From: Antilocapra americana
Lineage: Eukaryota > Chordata > Mammalia > Artiodactyla > Antilocapridae
DNA: 64,000 nt
Direction: 5' to 3'
Assembly: GCA_007570785.1 (NCBI GenBank)
Contig: ML664159.1
Location: 7,720,344 to 7,784,343, forward strand
This document shows, piece by piece, positions 44,001 through 55,690 of this stretch. Both the position numbers and the translations under genes were made by a program. The stretch's first letter is position 1. Each line of letters opens with the position of its first letter. The notes beneath the pieces are model-generated. The model saw only the letters and a program-made list of their open reading frames with translations, made no database searches and was not told where the DNA came from.

Positions 44001-44540
44001 ATTTACATATATACTTTGTTGCATTTGGCTCTGTGCTCATGAGTGAAGTTGCCTTATGATTTTTCTCATCAGGCCATCCTTATCAGTTTTTTGCACCATG
44101 TTCGTATTAGCTTCACACAAGGTGGAAGTCCACCAATCTTTGGAATGATGATCCTTCATCATGAATTTTAAAATATTAATAATTAGACCTCCATATTCTG
44201 GAGTAAAATGATTCTTAATTTTACAACAATAAGTGGTGAGCCATGGTCAATCAGACCATCTGAATTTGCTCCCATTGGCAATAAAAGATTTTATATTAAT
44301 AAATTTATATTAAGGGTTAACTTGTATAGAAATTCTGTATGGGCTTCTAGATTCTTGCATTCCACAACTTCCTTCTAGGTTCATGTCCTTTTATTATGAA
44401 GTCTATTATTTAGTAATTTTTCCAAATAGGATCTAGATTAGTAACATTCTTAGATCTCATATGTTTGAAAAATATAATTATTTTTGATTTTTTTATATTT
44501 TGGCTGAGTATAGAATTCTAATCTCTTATTTTCCCACAAA
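44001..44540. other. AT-rich unique stretch
   Basis: No gene or named repeat recognised. Confidence 0.4.
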
Positions 44541-44556
44541 CTTTTTGCTAATATAT

Positions 44557-44644
44557 GTATTTAATTAATTAATTAATTTGTTTTTTCTTTACATTATCGT
44601 ATTGGTTTTGCCATACATTGACATGAATCCACCATGGGATGACC
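44557..44644 (-). mobile_element. Ruminant L1 3' end fragment (about 88 bp) with target-site duplication
   Basis: TTAATTAATTAATTAATTTG, then TCTTTACATTATCGTATTGG, TTTTGCCATACATTGACATG, AATCCACCATGGGATG is the reversed L1 3' end. TTTTGCTAATAT (44543-44554) and TTTTACTAATAT (44645-44656) flank it. Confidence 0.88.
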
Positions 44645-44660
44645 TTTTACTAATATTATG

Positions 44661-47080
44661 CCATTGTTTTCTGTGCATGTTGCTGATAACTTGAAATATG
44701 CCATCAGTCAGATTTTCACTCCTTTGTAGATAATCTGTCTTTGTAACTCAGGACTTTCTCTTTATCCTTAATGCTGTTCAGTTTCTCTCTCTTTTTAAAA
44801 ATGTCTGTGTGTCTTTTATATCATCTTTATCATCTTATTTAGTACTTGAGGGGAGGGTCATGCCTTTTGTTCAATTCTGAAAAATTCTTTGCATCATCTC
44901 TGTCTACTCACCATTCTCTTTATCTACTCCTTTTGAAATTGTATTCTGTGTAAGTTGTACTTTTTCGGTCTATCTCTGTAGTACCTCAATTAAAAAAAAA
45001 CTGTTTATTGTTTTCATTCTGAATTCTCTTCTTTGAGATTCCATTTGTTTTAGTTTCCTATTCGTTAGTTCACTCCTTGATTTTATCAGTTCTCATATTT
45101 GGTTCATCTGTTATTTCTTTTAAAATGTTAAGCATTTTTTCTTTCTAAGGTTTCTAATTTGTCCTTTTAAATATTTAGCTCCACTTATTTAATAATTGCC
45201 TATTCATATCCTACAACTTGCCATTTTATTTTGTGGTGTCACTTGGATCTTTGTTTCTGAAGATTTTCAAAGATACATGCTTTTAAAGCTCTTTAAAGAT
45301 TTCTTTTATCTCTATTTTCTTAGTTAGGAAATCTCTTATTTATAGATCTTGAGTATCAACTTTCATGGTGCAGGTGTTTCTCATAAACTTTATTATTATA
45401 TTTTATGAGCTCAATTTCCAGAAAAGATTTCTCTTTTGAGTTCCTTGGTTTGGGACAATTTCTGTGTGAAATAGTCATATGATTTGCTTCTCTTTTTTCC
45501 CCTCTCAGTTTTTTACTCCCTCCATTAGTTCCTTTCTCTTTTTTCCTCCCTGTCTCTTTTAAAGGGGAGATGGATATTGCTCTTTTAACTACAGATATTT
45601 ATTTTTTTTCTTTTTGATCACAGCTTGGTATTTAAAAATATATAAAGACATTTTTATTATTTACTGTGTTTGGATTTATACAGGGAAAGGGAGCTTTGCA
45701 AATGGTACCATCTTGACCCAGAAACCAATCCACTTAATTTTTACATGAAAACTAGCTGCAGTAATACAGATGACAAAGAAGTAAGATGCAGATATTTGGA
45801 AAGTATTATTCTGTGGAAAGTTCTTCACCTATAGATTATTATTGAAATCTTACAGAGTTTGGAATACATCTGGAAACGTACAACTTTTATAGTTTAGCCT
45901 GAGAAATACACATGGGCACTTTTTGATTTAAGTGGTAACGTGTACAGAGATGGTAGTATGAGTAAAACAAGTCAAATAATTTTCTATTTTCTCCTCAGCC
46001 AGAGACAAGCTGCTAGATTTTGTTCCTGAAAAACTCTTTAAAAGGATGAATGAATATTTTAGGTAGGTTTTTGGGGCAGACCACGTAATGCTTGATTCCA
46101 AGCAGGGGAAAAATGTGTTATGTGTAATAGTATGTTTTTTCAAAGAAAAAAAAATCCTCTCGAAATGGACACATGAGCATATGATGTGTGGAAACAGAAT
46201 AAATGTTCTTAGTAAGTGTAATTATTGGAAAAGATTCAGAAAGTTTTATTCTAAACTTCAACATATGATGTGGATTATTGAAATCCAGTAAGAATTAGCA
46301 TAAAATATTAGCATTATTGAAATAGTACAGATGAAACAGGACAAAAATAGCAAATATTTTTGAAACTGCACTTGAAGTCAGAATTCAGTCTCAAAAAATT
46401 CATGCAGTCCTTTTGAAGTAACTGTAAAAATGTTGAGAAAACATTTTTCTGTCTAAACAAAGTTTTCTAGCTGTGCACTAAGTTCAATTTAAAAATATTA
46501 ACCACAAATACTTAGATAAATGCTTGGCTTTACCTGTCACTTTGACTTTGAAACATCATTCACAGGTAGGTGTGAAGTTTAACTCTCCTAAGAACATTGT
46601 GAAGTGCACCCATCCTTAGAAGACTCCAGGGAGTGGGAGTCAGAACAGTCAAGCTTTTCAATAATGTTTTGCTATTTCAGGAGTCTTACAGCTTTAATAT
46701 GTATCACTCTAGAGACTTCAAACTCTCTTTTTTGGTTAGATATCTTGTTTTACTGAGCATATTTCAGGATTGTCTATGGAAACTCATGTAAGCAGAGATT
46801 TAATTTCTGTTGCAGAAGTTAAGAGTTCCTGCAATAAACAATTTCTACCTGAAATTTCAACTTGGTTTCTTTTGCAAAAGAATATAGTCTGTCAAAACAT
46901 GCTGCTGTGATATTATTCCTGACTTTAAAATGTTTCATTTCTTCTGCCAAATGAATCGATTAAGATGACTAAGGATTTAAATATGACAGAAAAAGTATTT
47001 TCTAAGATGCTTGCAATGGTAATTTTTTGGAGAGACTGTAGTTATAATACACACACAGTGAACGCTCACATTTTGAGTCT
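44661..47080. other. Long T-rich unique stretch
   Basis: About 2.4 kb. The part from 44680 to 45650 is pyrimidine-rich on the plus strand and could be a very old LINE remnant, but I cannot align it by eye. From 45650 to 47080 nothing is recognised. Confidence 0.35.
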
Positions 47081-47081
47081 T

Positions 47082-47354
47082 CAGTCAGTTAGTTCAGTCA
47101 CTCAGTCATGTCTGACTCTTTGTGACCCCATGAACTGCAGCACGCCAGGCTCCCCTGACCATCACCAAGTCCGGAGTTTACTCAAACTCATGTCCATTGA
47201 GTTGGAGATGCCATCCAACCATCTCATTCTATGTCATCCCCTTTTCCTCCCACCTTCAATCTTTCCCAGCTTCAGGGTCTTTTCAAATGAGTCAGCTCTT
47301 CGCATCAGGTAGCCAAAGTATTGGAGTTTCAGCTTCAGCATCAATCCTTCCAAT
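47082..47354 (-). mobile_element. BovB LINE 3' fragment (about 270 bp)
   Basis: Reversed terminus CAGTCAGTTAGTTCAGTCAC, GTGACCCCATGAACTGCAGC, ACTCATGTCCATTGAGTTGG, AGATGCCATCCAACCATCTC, AAATGAGTCAGCTCTTCGCA, GGAGTTTCAGCTTCAGCATC. Frames here are BovB antisense by-products. Confidence 0.93.
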
Positions 47355-48130
47355 GTTGTCTTATTTACTAACTTACTGTCAGTAGTATAACTACATTCAT
47401 GACCTGGCATGTTTTCTTTCTATTAACCAATCTTCCTAGAAAGCAAAATAATTAAAAATGAAAGTTGACTGGCAAGCATAGATAAAACAAAGGCAATGAT
47501 TCAAATCTGTTTAGTAACTGGTACAGTCCTCTGAGTTGGTCTGACATACACATCTTTGCCTGTTAGAGGGCAAACTTGACATAAGGACCAGATATTCATG
47601 TTCATGATTTATGATGATTTCTTCCCTAAAGATGCACTCTATATGTTTATTTATTTTATATTTAAAAGTCCATATATCCCTTAAAACTCAATATAGGCAT
47701 CATGTTATATCTTTCAACTTTATTCCTTAGCAAAGTGATTTTCATAACCAAATTCAAATCATAGTGCATAACTACTAAAATAAGCATCTCCTACTTTGTA
47801 TGTTACATACTTAGAGAAAAAGCTTACACAATGCCCCATCAGGTAGTTTGTGACATTGCACCATTTTCATTAAACTTAATATATTCTTAGGTACAACATC
47901 CAAAAGGATGTTAAAACTGTTGATGTCCAATTAGCTTGAACAAGGTTAGAACAACCTCAACTAGGTCAGCATAATAGGGTACTCCACATTTCTAACACAG
48001 CCCTTACTTACTTGAATTGAGCTTATGAACTTCAGATATTATGAAGGTTATTAAATTATTTTTTTCTGAATAAATTTAAGACTGGTTCTAAGTCCCCACA
48101 TAAGTGTTGGTAAGACAGCTTGTATTATTT
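47355..48130. other. AT-rich unique stretch
   Basis: No gene or named repeat recognised. Confidence 0.4.
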
Positions 48131-48236
48131 AATATTGGCTCCTTCTGTATCTCCATTATCTTGTAAGAGCATCTCAGGACTTATTTTTTCCCTTATAGCA
48201 CTAACCACTAACCACGATATTACTGCTTTATCACCT
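48131..48236 (+). repeat. Local duplication, donor segment B
   Basis: These 106 bases recur at 50951-51056 with four differences. The segment includes CACTAACCACTAACCACGAT. It is not one of the common repeats I can name. Confidence 0.9.
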
Positions 48237-48747
48237 TTGCCACAATTGAACATCAGCCTTTTGAAACTTGTGGGACGTTGATATGTTCATATCTGGCCAT
48301 AGACATACAGCAGGCATGGGTAGTGGGGATGAACAACCAGCATGGCTAGATAGGAACAATTGATATTTGGCCTGATGCATTATGTTCAAGCTCCAAGGCA
48401 TGCAGCAACTCATCTCCTCCAACCCCATCTTGGCTGCTGTGTGCATTTAAAATGTGAATTCATGGCTTTTGTAGAACCTATCTCTTTTTCCTAGGTCTTC
48501 AGGAATCTTGATCTCTGTCTGGATCATATCACTCCCTCCTGGCAATCCAGGCACTAAATACTTCCAGGTCTCTTGGTGGAGACATCTGGTTTACTTTTTT
48601 CATATGCCTAACCTTAAGATGAAGTGACTCAGTGGCGTTTTTCTTTCATGGTGCCTGTGACTCTCAAGGCAGCTAAAATCTTTCCTCAATGGGATAAATA
48701 CCAGCAAGACCAAGATAGAAATTAATATCTCATATCCTGCCACAGAC

Positions 48748-48775
48748 CTTCTGACTCACATGTGTAAATTTTAAA
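48748..48775 (+). repeat. Local duplication, donor segment A
   Basis: These 28 bases (beginning CTTCTGACTCACATGTGTAA) recur without mismatch at 50925-50952. It lies 512 bp downstream of segment B here but directly upstream of B in the copy. Confidence 0.9.
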
Positions 48776-48779
48776 AACT

Positions 48780-49045
48780 CACACTTCTGAGCACTTACTC
48801 TGTACAGGAATATTTTTAGCACTAACATCTATTAATGTTATATGTATTTGTTACACATGTCAATTCATTTAATCTTTACAAGAATTAAGTGAAGAAGATA
48901 CTGTTTTTTTTTAACATTTTATGAATTAAAAAGATGAGGCATTAGAGAGGTTGACTTATGCAGCCAGGTCCCAGGCTGGTAAATGGCAGAGTTGGGATTT
49001 GAACCTTGGCTGTCTGTTGCCAGTGTCATGGTCCTCAGCCATCAT
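48780..49045 (+). mobile_element. MIR SINE, nearly full length
   Basis: TGAGCACTTACTCTGTACAG, GTCAATTCATTTAATCTTTA, CAAGAATTAAGTGAAGAAGA, GATGAGGCATTAGAGAGGTT, GGTAAATGGCAGAGTTGGGA, TTTGAACCTTGGCTGTCTG follow the MIR order across its length. Confidence 0.82.
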
Positions 49046-49164
49046 ATTAGATTATCTCCACAATGATCTCTAGCCAAGTCTGATAGAAATATAAAAGGCC
49101 AAATGTATTCTTCATTATTTTTCCTGTTTGCCAATGGAGTAATCTTTGCTCATTTGATTTGGAC

Positions 49165-49310
49165 GTGTCAAGGCATGAATATTTACTGAATATTTTCTGC
49201 TAGCCCTGTCCTAACTGTTCAGTTTTACCAATATCATCTGTTTCGACCTTTCTAGCTCTGTCTTGTAGGTGGTATTACTTCTGATTTACAGATAAGAAGC
49301 TGAGATAGAC
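49165..49310 (+). mobile_element. MIR-like remnant, weak
   Basis: CTGCTAGCCCTGTCCTAACT, ATCATCTGTTTCGACCTTTC and GATTTACAGATAAGAAGCTG resemble MIR; too diverged for certainty. Confidence 0.4.
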
Positions 49311-50155
49311 CCATCATTATCTGCCATTTAGTCCTAAGCCCTCAATATCTCTCTCATTTAATTATATAAAGACAGAATTCTGCTGATTTACAGCACCTAA
49401 CTCTAGTAGCATTTTTCTGTTTTCTTTGCATTATTATATTTTTATAGATTTCACTGTGCTTATCCTCAAAGGATGATTTTGAAAATTATAACCACCCATG
49501 GAAAATAGTTGAAATGTTTGCATAACACAATTTTAATTTTTAAACATTTTTAGCTTTGATAGGTCAGGTACAAAAATTGAAAGCAAAAAGTAAAAAAAAA
49601 AAAAACTTTTCAGAAGTATTCTTTTTGTATATTTGATTAAGTCTATATTATATTTGATCTAGTAAAATTCATTTTTTTAATAATAAAGAAACTGGTTCTG
49701 TATTTCTATAATGATGCTAATGACTGGTACTGTGTGCCTAGTTAAACTTCCCTGAGTTATACTATCACATAGGCTTTGAGGAAACAAAGTGATATGAACT
49801 ACCTTGTGGGAAGGCCCTTAGGCTTAATTTCTCTCCAGGGTGAATATTTTTATAAGTATTCTTTCATCCATATTTCCACTCAGGCTTAAATAGCTGATGT
49901 AAAGATTAGAAACATCATTTGAAAAATAGCCAGTGTATGTCACACGGTAGTATCATCGATTCCTGTGTTTCTGTTATGGTTCTGAATCTTCTTTTATAAT
50001 CCTCTTTGCTGAATTCTCCTTTACCCAAAATCTGAGTGTTGGATTTCCCAGGTTTATTTGCAGCCTTTTCTTGCCTTCTCTTTTGTTTCTCTGGATTCTC
50101 TCATCTGTTTACATGAGTTCAATTTCTATATATATGAGGATCATTTCCAGGTTCC
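49311..50155. other. AT-rich unique stretch
   Basis: It has an A run near 49590-49605. No gene or named repeat recognised. Confidence 0.4.
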
Positions 50156-50159
50156 TGTC

Positions 50160-50830
50160 TAGTTTACTTCCCTCAGAATTCAAGATCTTGTTTATCCACA
50201 TTACATCTGTACTTGGATGTCTTAAATACTGCCAAACCAACATCCTCAAAACTCAACTAACAATCTTCTCTCAGTATTTTCTTCCTCAATGTACTGTAGG
50301 ACTACCTACTCAGTTACTAATATCAGAAGCCTGAAGTCCATTCTTAGGCAACTCTCTTACTCCACACATCCATAAAACCACTAAATTTAGTGAATTCCAA
50401 CTTCTAATTTTTCTTTTTTTGGTTCTTAATTTCTCTCCATCTCCACTGGCAATTTCTAGTCTAGTTCAAAAGCTAATGTCACCTCTCTCTAGCACTCCTT
50501 GATTGTCCCCTAAATGCTTCCCACAAAACCACACTCTTACCTCTTTTCAATATATTATTCCTAAAAAAAAGCCAGAATGATCTTTTTAAAAATGCAAACC
50601 TAATATTGTTACACTTTGGCTTAAAACTCTGTGGTATGTTTCTATGTTCTTACAATAAAACCACAAAATCCTTTCAGTCACCCTCAGGACCCTGCATAAT
50701 ATGAACCCTCAGCGATAATGTTGTTTTCCTTTTATTGCTTGTGATTCAGCCATGGTGCCCCTTTTTTTTTCTTACTATGTAAAAATGCATACTGCTCTTC
50801 CTACTTCAGGGAGAAAAGCTGTATAAGTGA
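50160..50830 (+). mobile_element. L2 LINE 3' part
   Basis: TCCACATTACATCTGTACTT, CCAACATCCTCAAAACTCAA, TCCACACATCCATAAAACCA, AAGCCAGAATGATCTTTTTA, TTGGCTTAAAACTCTGTGGT, ACCCTGCATAATATGAACCC, TTGCTTGTGATTCAGCCATG follow the L2 3' order well. The 87-codon frame at 50071-50334 is incidental. Confidence 0.68.
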
Positions 50831-50863
50831 CTTAAGAAATTACTGATCATTCTAGTGTAGATT

Positions 50864-50892
50864 TATATATATGTGTGTGTGTGTGTGTATAA
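50864..50892. repeat. TA/TG microsatellite
   Basis: A short compound ATATATATGTGTGTGT tract lies 35 bp upstream of the duplicated A-B junction. Confidence 0.9.
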
Positions 50893-50924
50893 AGCAAATG
50901 CCATGAATCTAATTTGTATATTTA

Positions 50925-51056
50925 CTTCTGACTCACATGTGTAAATTTTAAATATTGGCTCCTTCTGTATCTCTATTATTTTGTAAGAGCATCTCAGGAC
51001 TTATTTTTTCCCTTATATCACTAACCACTAACCACGATATTACTGCTTTGTCACCT
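50925..51056 (+). repeat. Rearranged local duplication (A joined to B)
   Basis: A 28-bp copy of 48748-48775 is fused to a 106-bp copy of 48131-48236, in swapped order but the same orientation. The two pieces overlap by AA at the join. Four mismatches in B give about 96% identity. Confidence 0.92.
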
Positions 51057-51220
51057 GTTGTTTACAGAATGACAAATTGGGTTACAAGTAAATTTAATAA
51101 AGTGTGACCTTTACTTTTTCCCTTTAATGAGTATATTTGTAAGACTAATGTATATAATTCTGTCACATTTACCCCAGGTTGCATTACATAATGAAAATTT
51201 AATGCTCCTTCTACCTAATC

Positions 51221-51533
51221 CTTGGGCGTCCCTGGTAGCTCAGCTGGTAAAGAATCCACCTGCAATGCAGGAGACTCCATTTCAATTCCTGGGTCAGAAA
51301 GATTCGATGGAGAAGGGATAGGCTACCCACTCCAGTATTGTTGGGCTTCCCTGGTGGCTCAGCTGGTAAAGAATCCGCCTGCAATACAGGAGACCTGGGT
51401 TCAATCCCTGGGCTGGGAAGAGCCTCTGGAGAAGGAAACGGCCACCCACTCCAGTTTTCTGGCCTGGAGAATCTCATTGACTGTATAGTCCATGGGGTTT
51501 CAAAGAGTTGAACACAACTGAGCCACTTTTACT
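51221..51533 (+). mobile_element. Two-headed Bov-tA SINE with target-site duplication
   Basis: First head: GGGCGTCCCTGGTAGCTCAG, AAAGAATCCACCTGCAATGC, then GGGATAGGCTACCCACTCCA. Second head starts after TATTGTT with GGGCTTCCCTGGTGGCTCAG, followed by the body and a CTGAGCCACTTTTACTTT end. TTCTACCTAATC (51209-51220) and TTCTACCTCATC (51534-51545) flank it. Frames of up to 88 codons on both strands are by-products. Confidence 0.94.
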
Positions 51534-51545
51534 TTCTACCTCATC

Positions 51546-52030
51546 TTTATCCTCCTAACCTTTGATTTGTGATCACCAATGACATTTTCATTTTCTGGAA
51601 CTCCTCATCAGCACAATCATTCCTCACACAGTGGTTCAGTGTGACTTCTATGTTTCCTTTCTCCTTGAGCTTTCTTCCTTGTCTCAATGCATTGTCAATG
51701 CTATGGATGAGCATTATTTGCCAGTGTATACTGCCAGCTCAGGGTGTGGAGGTTTAAGCTGGGGAGAAGCACATAGAGGAACTTTGTGTAATAACTGTAA
51801 ATAGAAACTAACCTTTAAAAACTGTATAAAATTTATAAAAACTTAAAAGATATACTTCTGATGTTATGCAACTTGTCCTCTTTGCTTAAGTGATGGTTTG
51901 AAGTTCTAGTTTGAAAATTATCCGAACTTTTTTTTTCCTCTTACTGTTGTCTTCTTTGGACCACTTTATTATCCATTTGGAGGATTCCCAATTAATGGGC
52001 GATGAAAAAGAGAGAAAGATGGACTCATGT
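51546..52030. other. Unique stretch
   Basis: No gene or named repeat recognised. Confidence 0.4.
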
Positions 52031-52034
52031 CCCA

Positions 52035-52200
52035 GTAGATACTTTGGTAAATTGTTTGAGGTGGGATAGGGAGGGTGGTGGGAGGGAGGTTCAATAGGGA
52101 GGGGACATATGTATACCTATGATTGATTCATGTTGATATTTGGGAGAAACCAAAACAAGTCTGTAAAGCAATTATCCTTCTATTAAAAATAAATAAAAAA
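52035..52200 (+). mobile_element. Artiodactyl L1 3' UTR fragment, older type
   Basis: A purine-rich block (GGTGGGATAGGGAGGGTGGT, GGGAGGGAGGTTCAATAGGG), then AGGGGACATATGTATACCTA, TGATTGATTCATGTTGATAT, GTAAAGCAATTATCCTTCTA and an A-rich tail with AAATAAATAAAA. It differs from the 6.7- and 35.3-kb L1 ends, so it is another subfamily. Confidence 0.75.
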
Positions 52201-54075
52201 AGAATTAGAAAGAGGATGAAATTACTGGTTAAGATTCCTATTCTAGGTTAACAGTGATTCAAACACCCATGCTTGAAAGAATGCTTGGAAGTAGGATAGG
52301 GATTCAAAAAATAAAGTTTGGAGACAGAAACTGGAAATGACTTCTCATCTCCAAAATAAAACATTTCCTTCAGTCTATTGATTGCCATCTCTTCATCTGC
52401 TACTTGAGGGTTTTAGTGAGAGAAATTGCTTGAAGGTAAGACAGATATACTCAGGCTGTTGACACATTATTATAAGTGGAGGCCAGTGAACTAATGATTC
52501 AGAGGAAGAGTGACTGCTGTTTCCCTGGCTTTGTTTATTTCATGCTTTAGTTTTCATGAGACGTTAACCATCCTGAGAAAAGTTGGAATCGCGTGATGTA
52601 GTGATGGAAGCGTCTGTTTCTTCCTCTCTATTATGGGACTACTGAAACTGACTTTGTGAAACTGTGATACCAGTCAAATGGAATGAAAAATAGGAAGAGT
52701 TTGGCAGGAGGTATACACTTAATAGGTGAGCCCTCTTCCCCTTTCCTCCCAACTTTGTTAGAAATGTCCTTTCAGAAGCTCTTCTTTGCCCCCAACTTTG
52801 GAGAGTGTATTTTGGTTTTGTGGGGGGATCTCATTTTTTCTTAACAGCTCAGTCATAGTTGATTGAGCTTTTTCCTTGTCCTGTGAAATCTATTCTAGAG
52901 AAATTGTCTTTCTTTAAGAGAGCTCTGTCTTGGCATTGTGAGGCATACATTATATGTGCCTGGGGTTAGTATGGGGGTGAAAAAGTACGACTCATCTTGT
53001 AGCAGAGCTATCTAAAATGCTATCTAAAATGCTTATTAGACATCTCTCTTCAGGTCAAACTTGTCCTGGCAGTGGCTGACAAATCTTTAGAATCTTTAAC
53101 CTACTGCCACTCTCCCTTGCTCTCATGTGCTCTCACATTCTCTCTCACCTCCTTCAGATTTCTCCCTTTTTTTTCTTTTTCCTTTCCCTTTCTTTCACTC
53201 CTTGTTTTTTTTTCTTTTTGTCAATAATGCTTCTCATGGCTTCAAATCTGCCCCACACCAACTGTGGGCATATTTCATCCCCTTCTTTGTGTAAATAAAC
53301 CAAAACTTGACCATTTTCCCAATCTTCCTCTTTACTCATTCACCCCTTTTCTGCACTTAAAAGAGCTATGTGGTCCTTAGAAAGAATCATCTTCAGCAGG
53401 TAGGGAGACAGAGTCTGAGACTTGTTTCTATCGCAGTTTTAACATTATTTGGCTCCTTTAATGGCCTCCAGTCAAATGACCATCTAGGTTAAAGAACCTA
53501 AACGTCCACTTCAAACTATCTCTTGCTTTCTTCTCAAATCAAATGTGCTTTTTACCTCTACTCTGGCTCCTGCCTTTTCCTTCCTATTATGTATGAGATA
53601 CTCTACGCTTTTAAATACATCATTTTCCCCACTCTACTTTCAAAACTCTCCTTAACATTCATTCCCTATTAACTATTGCCAGTGAATTTTATCTGAGTCT
53701 CCTTTTTCTTTCACATACTGATTCTGTATAGCAGGGCATTTCAAACATTATTTTATGCACTTTACATAATTTCAGTAATATGTGTGAAACTGATTTAATC
53801 AGATTCTATTTTTAAAGCACAATGACATTTACTACTAAATATAATTCTACTCTGAATTTTTTGCAAATGTGCATTTATTATGAAAATTAGAACTTCCCTG
53901 CTTAATTTACTGATTGAGCTGGTCACACTTTTCATATTGTACATCTGTTTGATTATATCAAACTATAATTTTTAACTGTACAATTCATCCTGGAACAACA
54001 TGGGGGTTCGGGATACCAACCCCTCCCCCCCTTGTACATGCACACACATTGAAATTAAGATATACCTATGTATCT
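52201..54075. other. Mostly unique stretch with a polypyrimidine tract
   Basis: A polypyrimidine run lies at about 53158-53220. Weak L2-like wording occurs at 53440-53700 but is not convincing. No gene recognised. Confidence 0.4.
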
Positions 54076-54078
54076 GAG

Positions 54079-54290
54079 GACTTCCCTGATGGCTCAGATG
54101 GTAAAGAATCTACCTGCAATGCAGGAGACCTGGGTTTGATCCATGGGTTGGGAATATCCCCTGGAGATGGAAATGGCTACCCACTCCAGTATTTTTGCCT
54201 GCAGAATTCCAAGGACAAGAGGAGCCTGGCAGGTTACAGGCCATAGGGTTGCAAAGAGTTGGATATGACTGAAGTGACTAACACTTTCAG
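54079..54290 (+). mobile_element. Bov-tA SINE, full length
   Basis: GACTTCCCTGATGGCTCAGA, AAAGAATCTACCTGCAATGC, GGTTTGATCCATGGG, ATATCCCCTGGAGATGGAAA, GGAGCCTGGCAGGTTACAGG, AGAGTTGGATATGACTGAAG, CTAACACTTTC. It sits about 80 bp upstream of the near-complete BovB. Confidence 0.93.
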
Positions 54291-54379
54291 TAACTAGTAG
54301 GACAATGAAACTCAACATGCCTCTCCTCAATGCAGTGTACAGTCTGTTTAACTGGATTTTACTATCCCATAGGCTGCAT

Positions 54380-54525
54380 GGGTGCAGGAGGGCCAAGAGG
54401 AGCTACTCCATGATCAAGGTCAGGAGGGATGGCTGTGAGGAGATACCCATTGTCCAAGGTAAGCAGCAGCGGCTGCACTTTGCTGGAGTAGCCATAAAGA
54501 GATACCCCACGTCCAAGGTAGGAGT
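54380..54525 (+). repeat. Repeated units in the BovB 5' untranslated region
   Basis: Three related units occur (GAGCTACTCCATGATCAAGG, GAGATACCCATTGTCCAAGG, GAGATACCCCACGTCCAAGG) about 40-60 bp apart. Such repeated units are typical of the BovB 5' UTR and may carry its internal promoter (inference). A 79-codon frame (54305-54544) reads through them and is not a recognised protein. Confidence 0.7.
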
Positions 54526-54919
54526 AACTCAAGCAAGAGGATAAGCGTTATGAAAGGGCATCAGAGGGCAGACATACTAGAACCATAATCACAGAAAACT
54601 AGCCAATCTGATTACAGGGACCATGGCCTTGTTTAACTCAGTGAAACTAAGTGTGTGGGGCCACCCAAGATGGAAGGGTCATGGTGGAGAGGTCTGACAG
54701 AATGCAGTCCACTGGAGAAGGGAATGGCAAACCACTTCAATATTCTTGCCTTGGAACCCCATGAACAGTATGAAAGGCAAAAAAATAGGAAATTAAAAGA
54801 TGAACTCTCCAGGTCTGTAGGTGCCTAATATGCTACTGGATTTCAGTGGAGAAATAATTCCAGAAAGAATGAAAGGATGGAGCCAAAACAAAATTGATGC
54901 CCAGTGGTGGATATGACTG

Positions 54920-55690
54920 GTGATAGAACCAAGGTCCGATGTTGTAAAGAGCAATAATTGCATAGGAACCTGGAATGTTAGGTCCATGAATCAAGGCAAA
55001 TTGGAAGTGGTCAAACAGGAGATGGCAAGAGTGAACGTTGACATTCTAGGAATCAGTGAACAAAGATGGACTGAAATGGGTAAATTTAACTTAAATGACT
55101 ATTATATCTACTACTGTGGGCAGGAATCCCTTAGAAGAAATGGAGTAGCCATCATAGTCAAAAAAAGAGTCCAAAATGCAGTACTTGGATGTAATCTCAA
55201 AAATGACATAATGAACTACGTTTGTTTCCAAGGCAAAACATTCAATATCACAGTAATCCAAGCCTATACCCCAACCAGTAATGCTGAAGAAGCTGAAGTT
55301 GAATGGTTCTGTGAAGACCTATAAGACCTTTTCAAACTAACACCCAAAAAAGATGTCCTTTTCATGAGAGAGGACTGGAATGCAAAAGTAGGAAGTCAGG
55401 AAACACCTGAAGTAACAGGCAAATTTGGCCTTGGAGTCCAGAATGAAGCAGGGCAAAGGCTAATAGAGTTCTGCCAAGAGAACGCCCTGGTCATAGGAAA
55501 CACCCTCTTCCAACAACACAAGAGAAGACTCTACACATGGACATCACCAGATGGTCAATGCCGAAATCAGATTGATATATTCTTTGCAGCCAAAGATGGA
55601 GAAGCTCTATACAGTCAGCGAAAACAAGACTGGGAGCAGACTGTGACTTGGACCATGAACTCCTTATTGGCAAATTCAGACTTAAACTGA
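54920..55690 (+). pseudogene. BovB APE-type endonuclease domain, broken
   Basis: The first frame (54920-55324) has CIGTWNVRSMNQGKLEV, the catalytic-glutamate box GISEQRW, YYCGQESLRRNGVA and QAYTPTSNAEEAEVE. It stops at 55322-55324, where CAA reads TAA. The second (55364-55690) continues with DWNAKVGSQETPEVTGKFGL, NEAGQRLIEFCQENALV and TWTSPDGQCRNQID. A one-base deletion near 55577 then throws it out of frame. The SDH catalytic box lies in the third frame, where the Ser codon reads Leu (LDHELL). This enzyme nicks target DNA in RTE elements; this copy cannot. Confidence 0.93.

Noticed and set aside
44680..45650. Pyrimidine-rich region as a reversed old L1 5' region
   Set aside because: The resemblance is only in general composition and I could not follow a consistent order of phrases. 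Left as unassigned.
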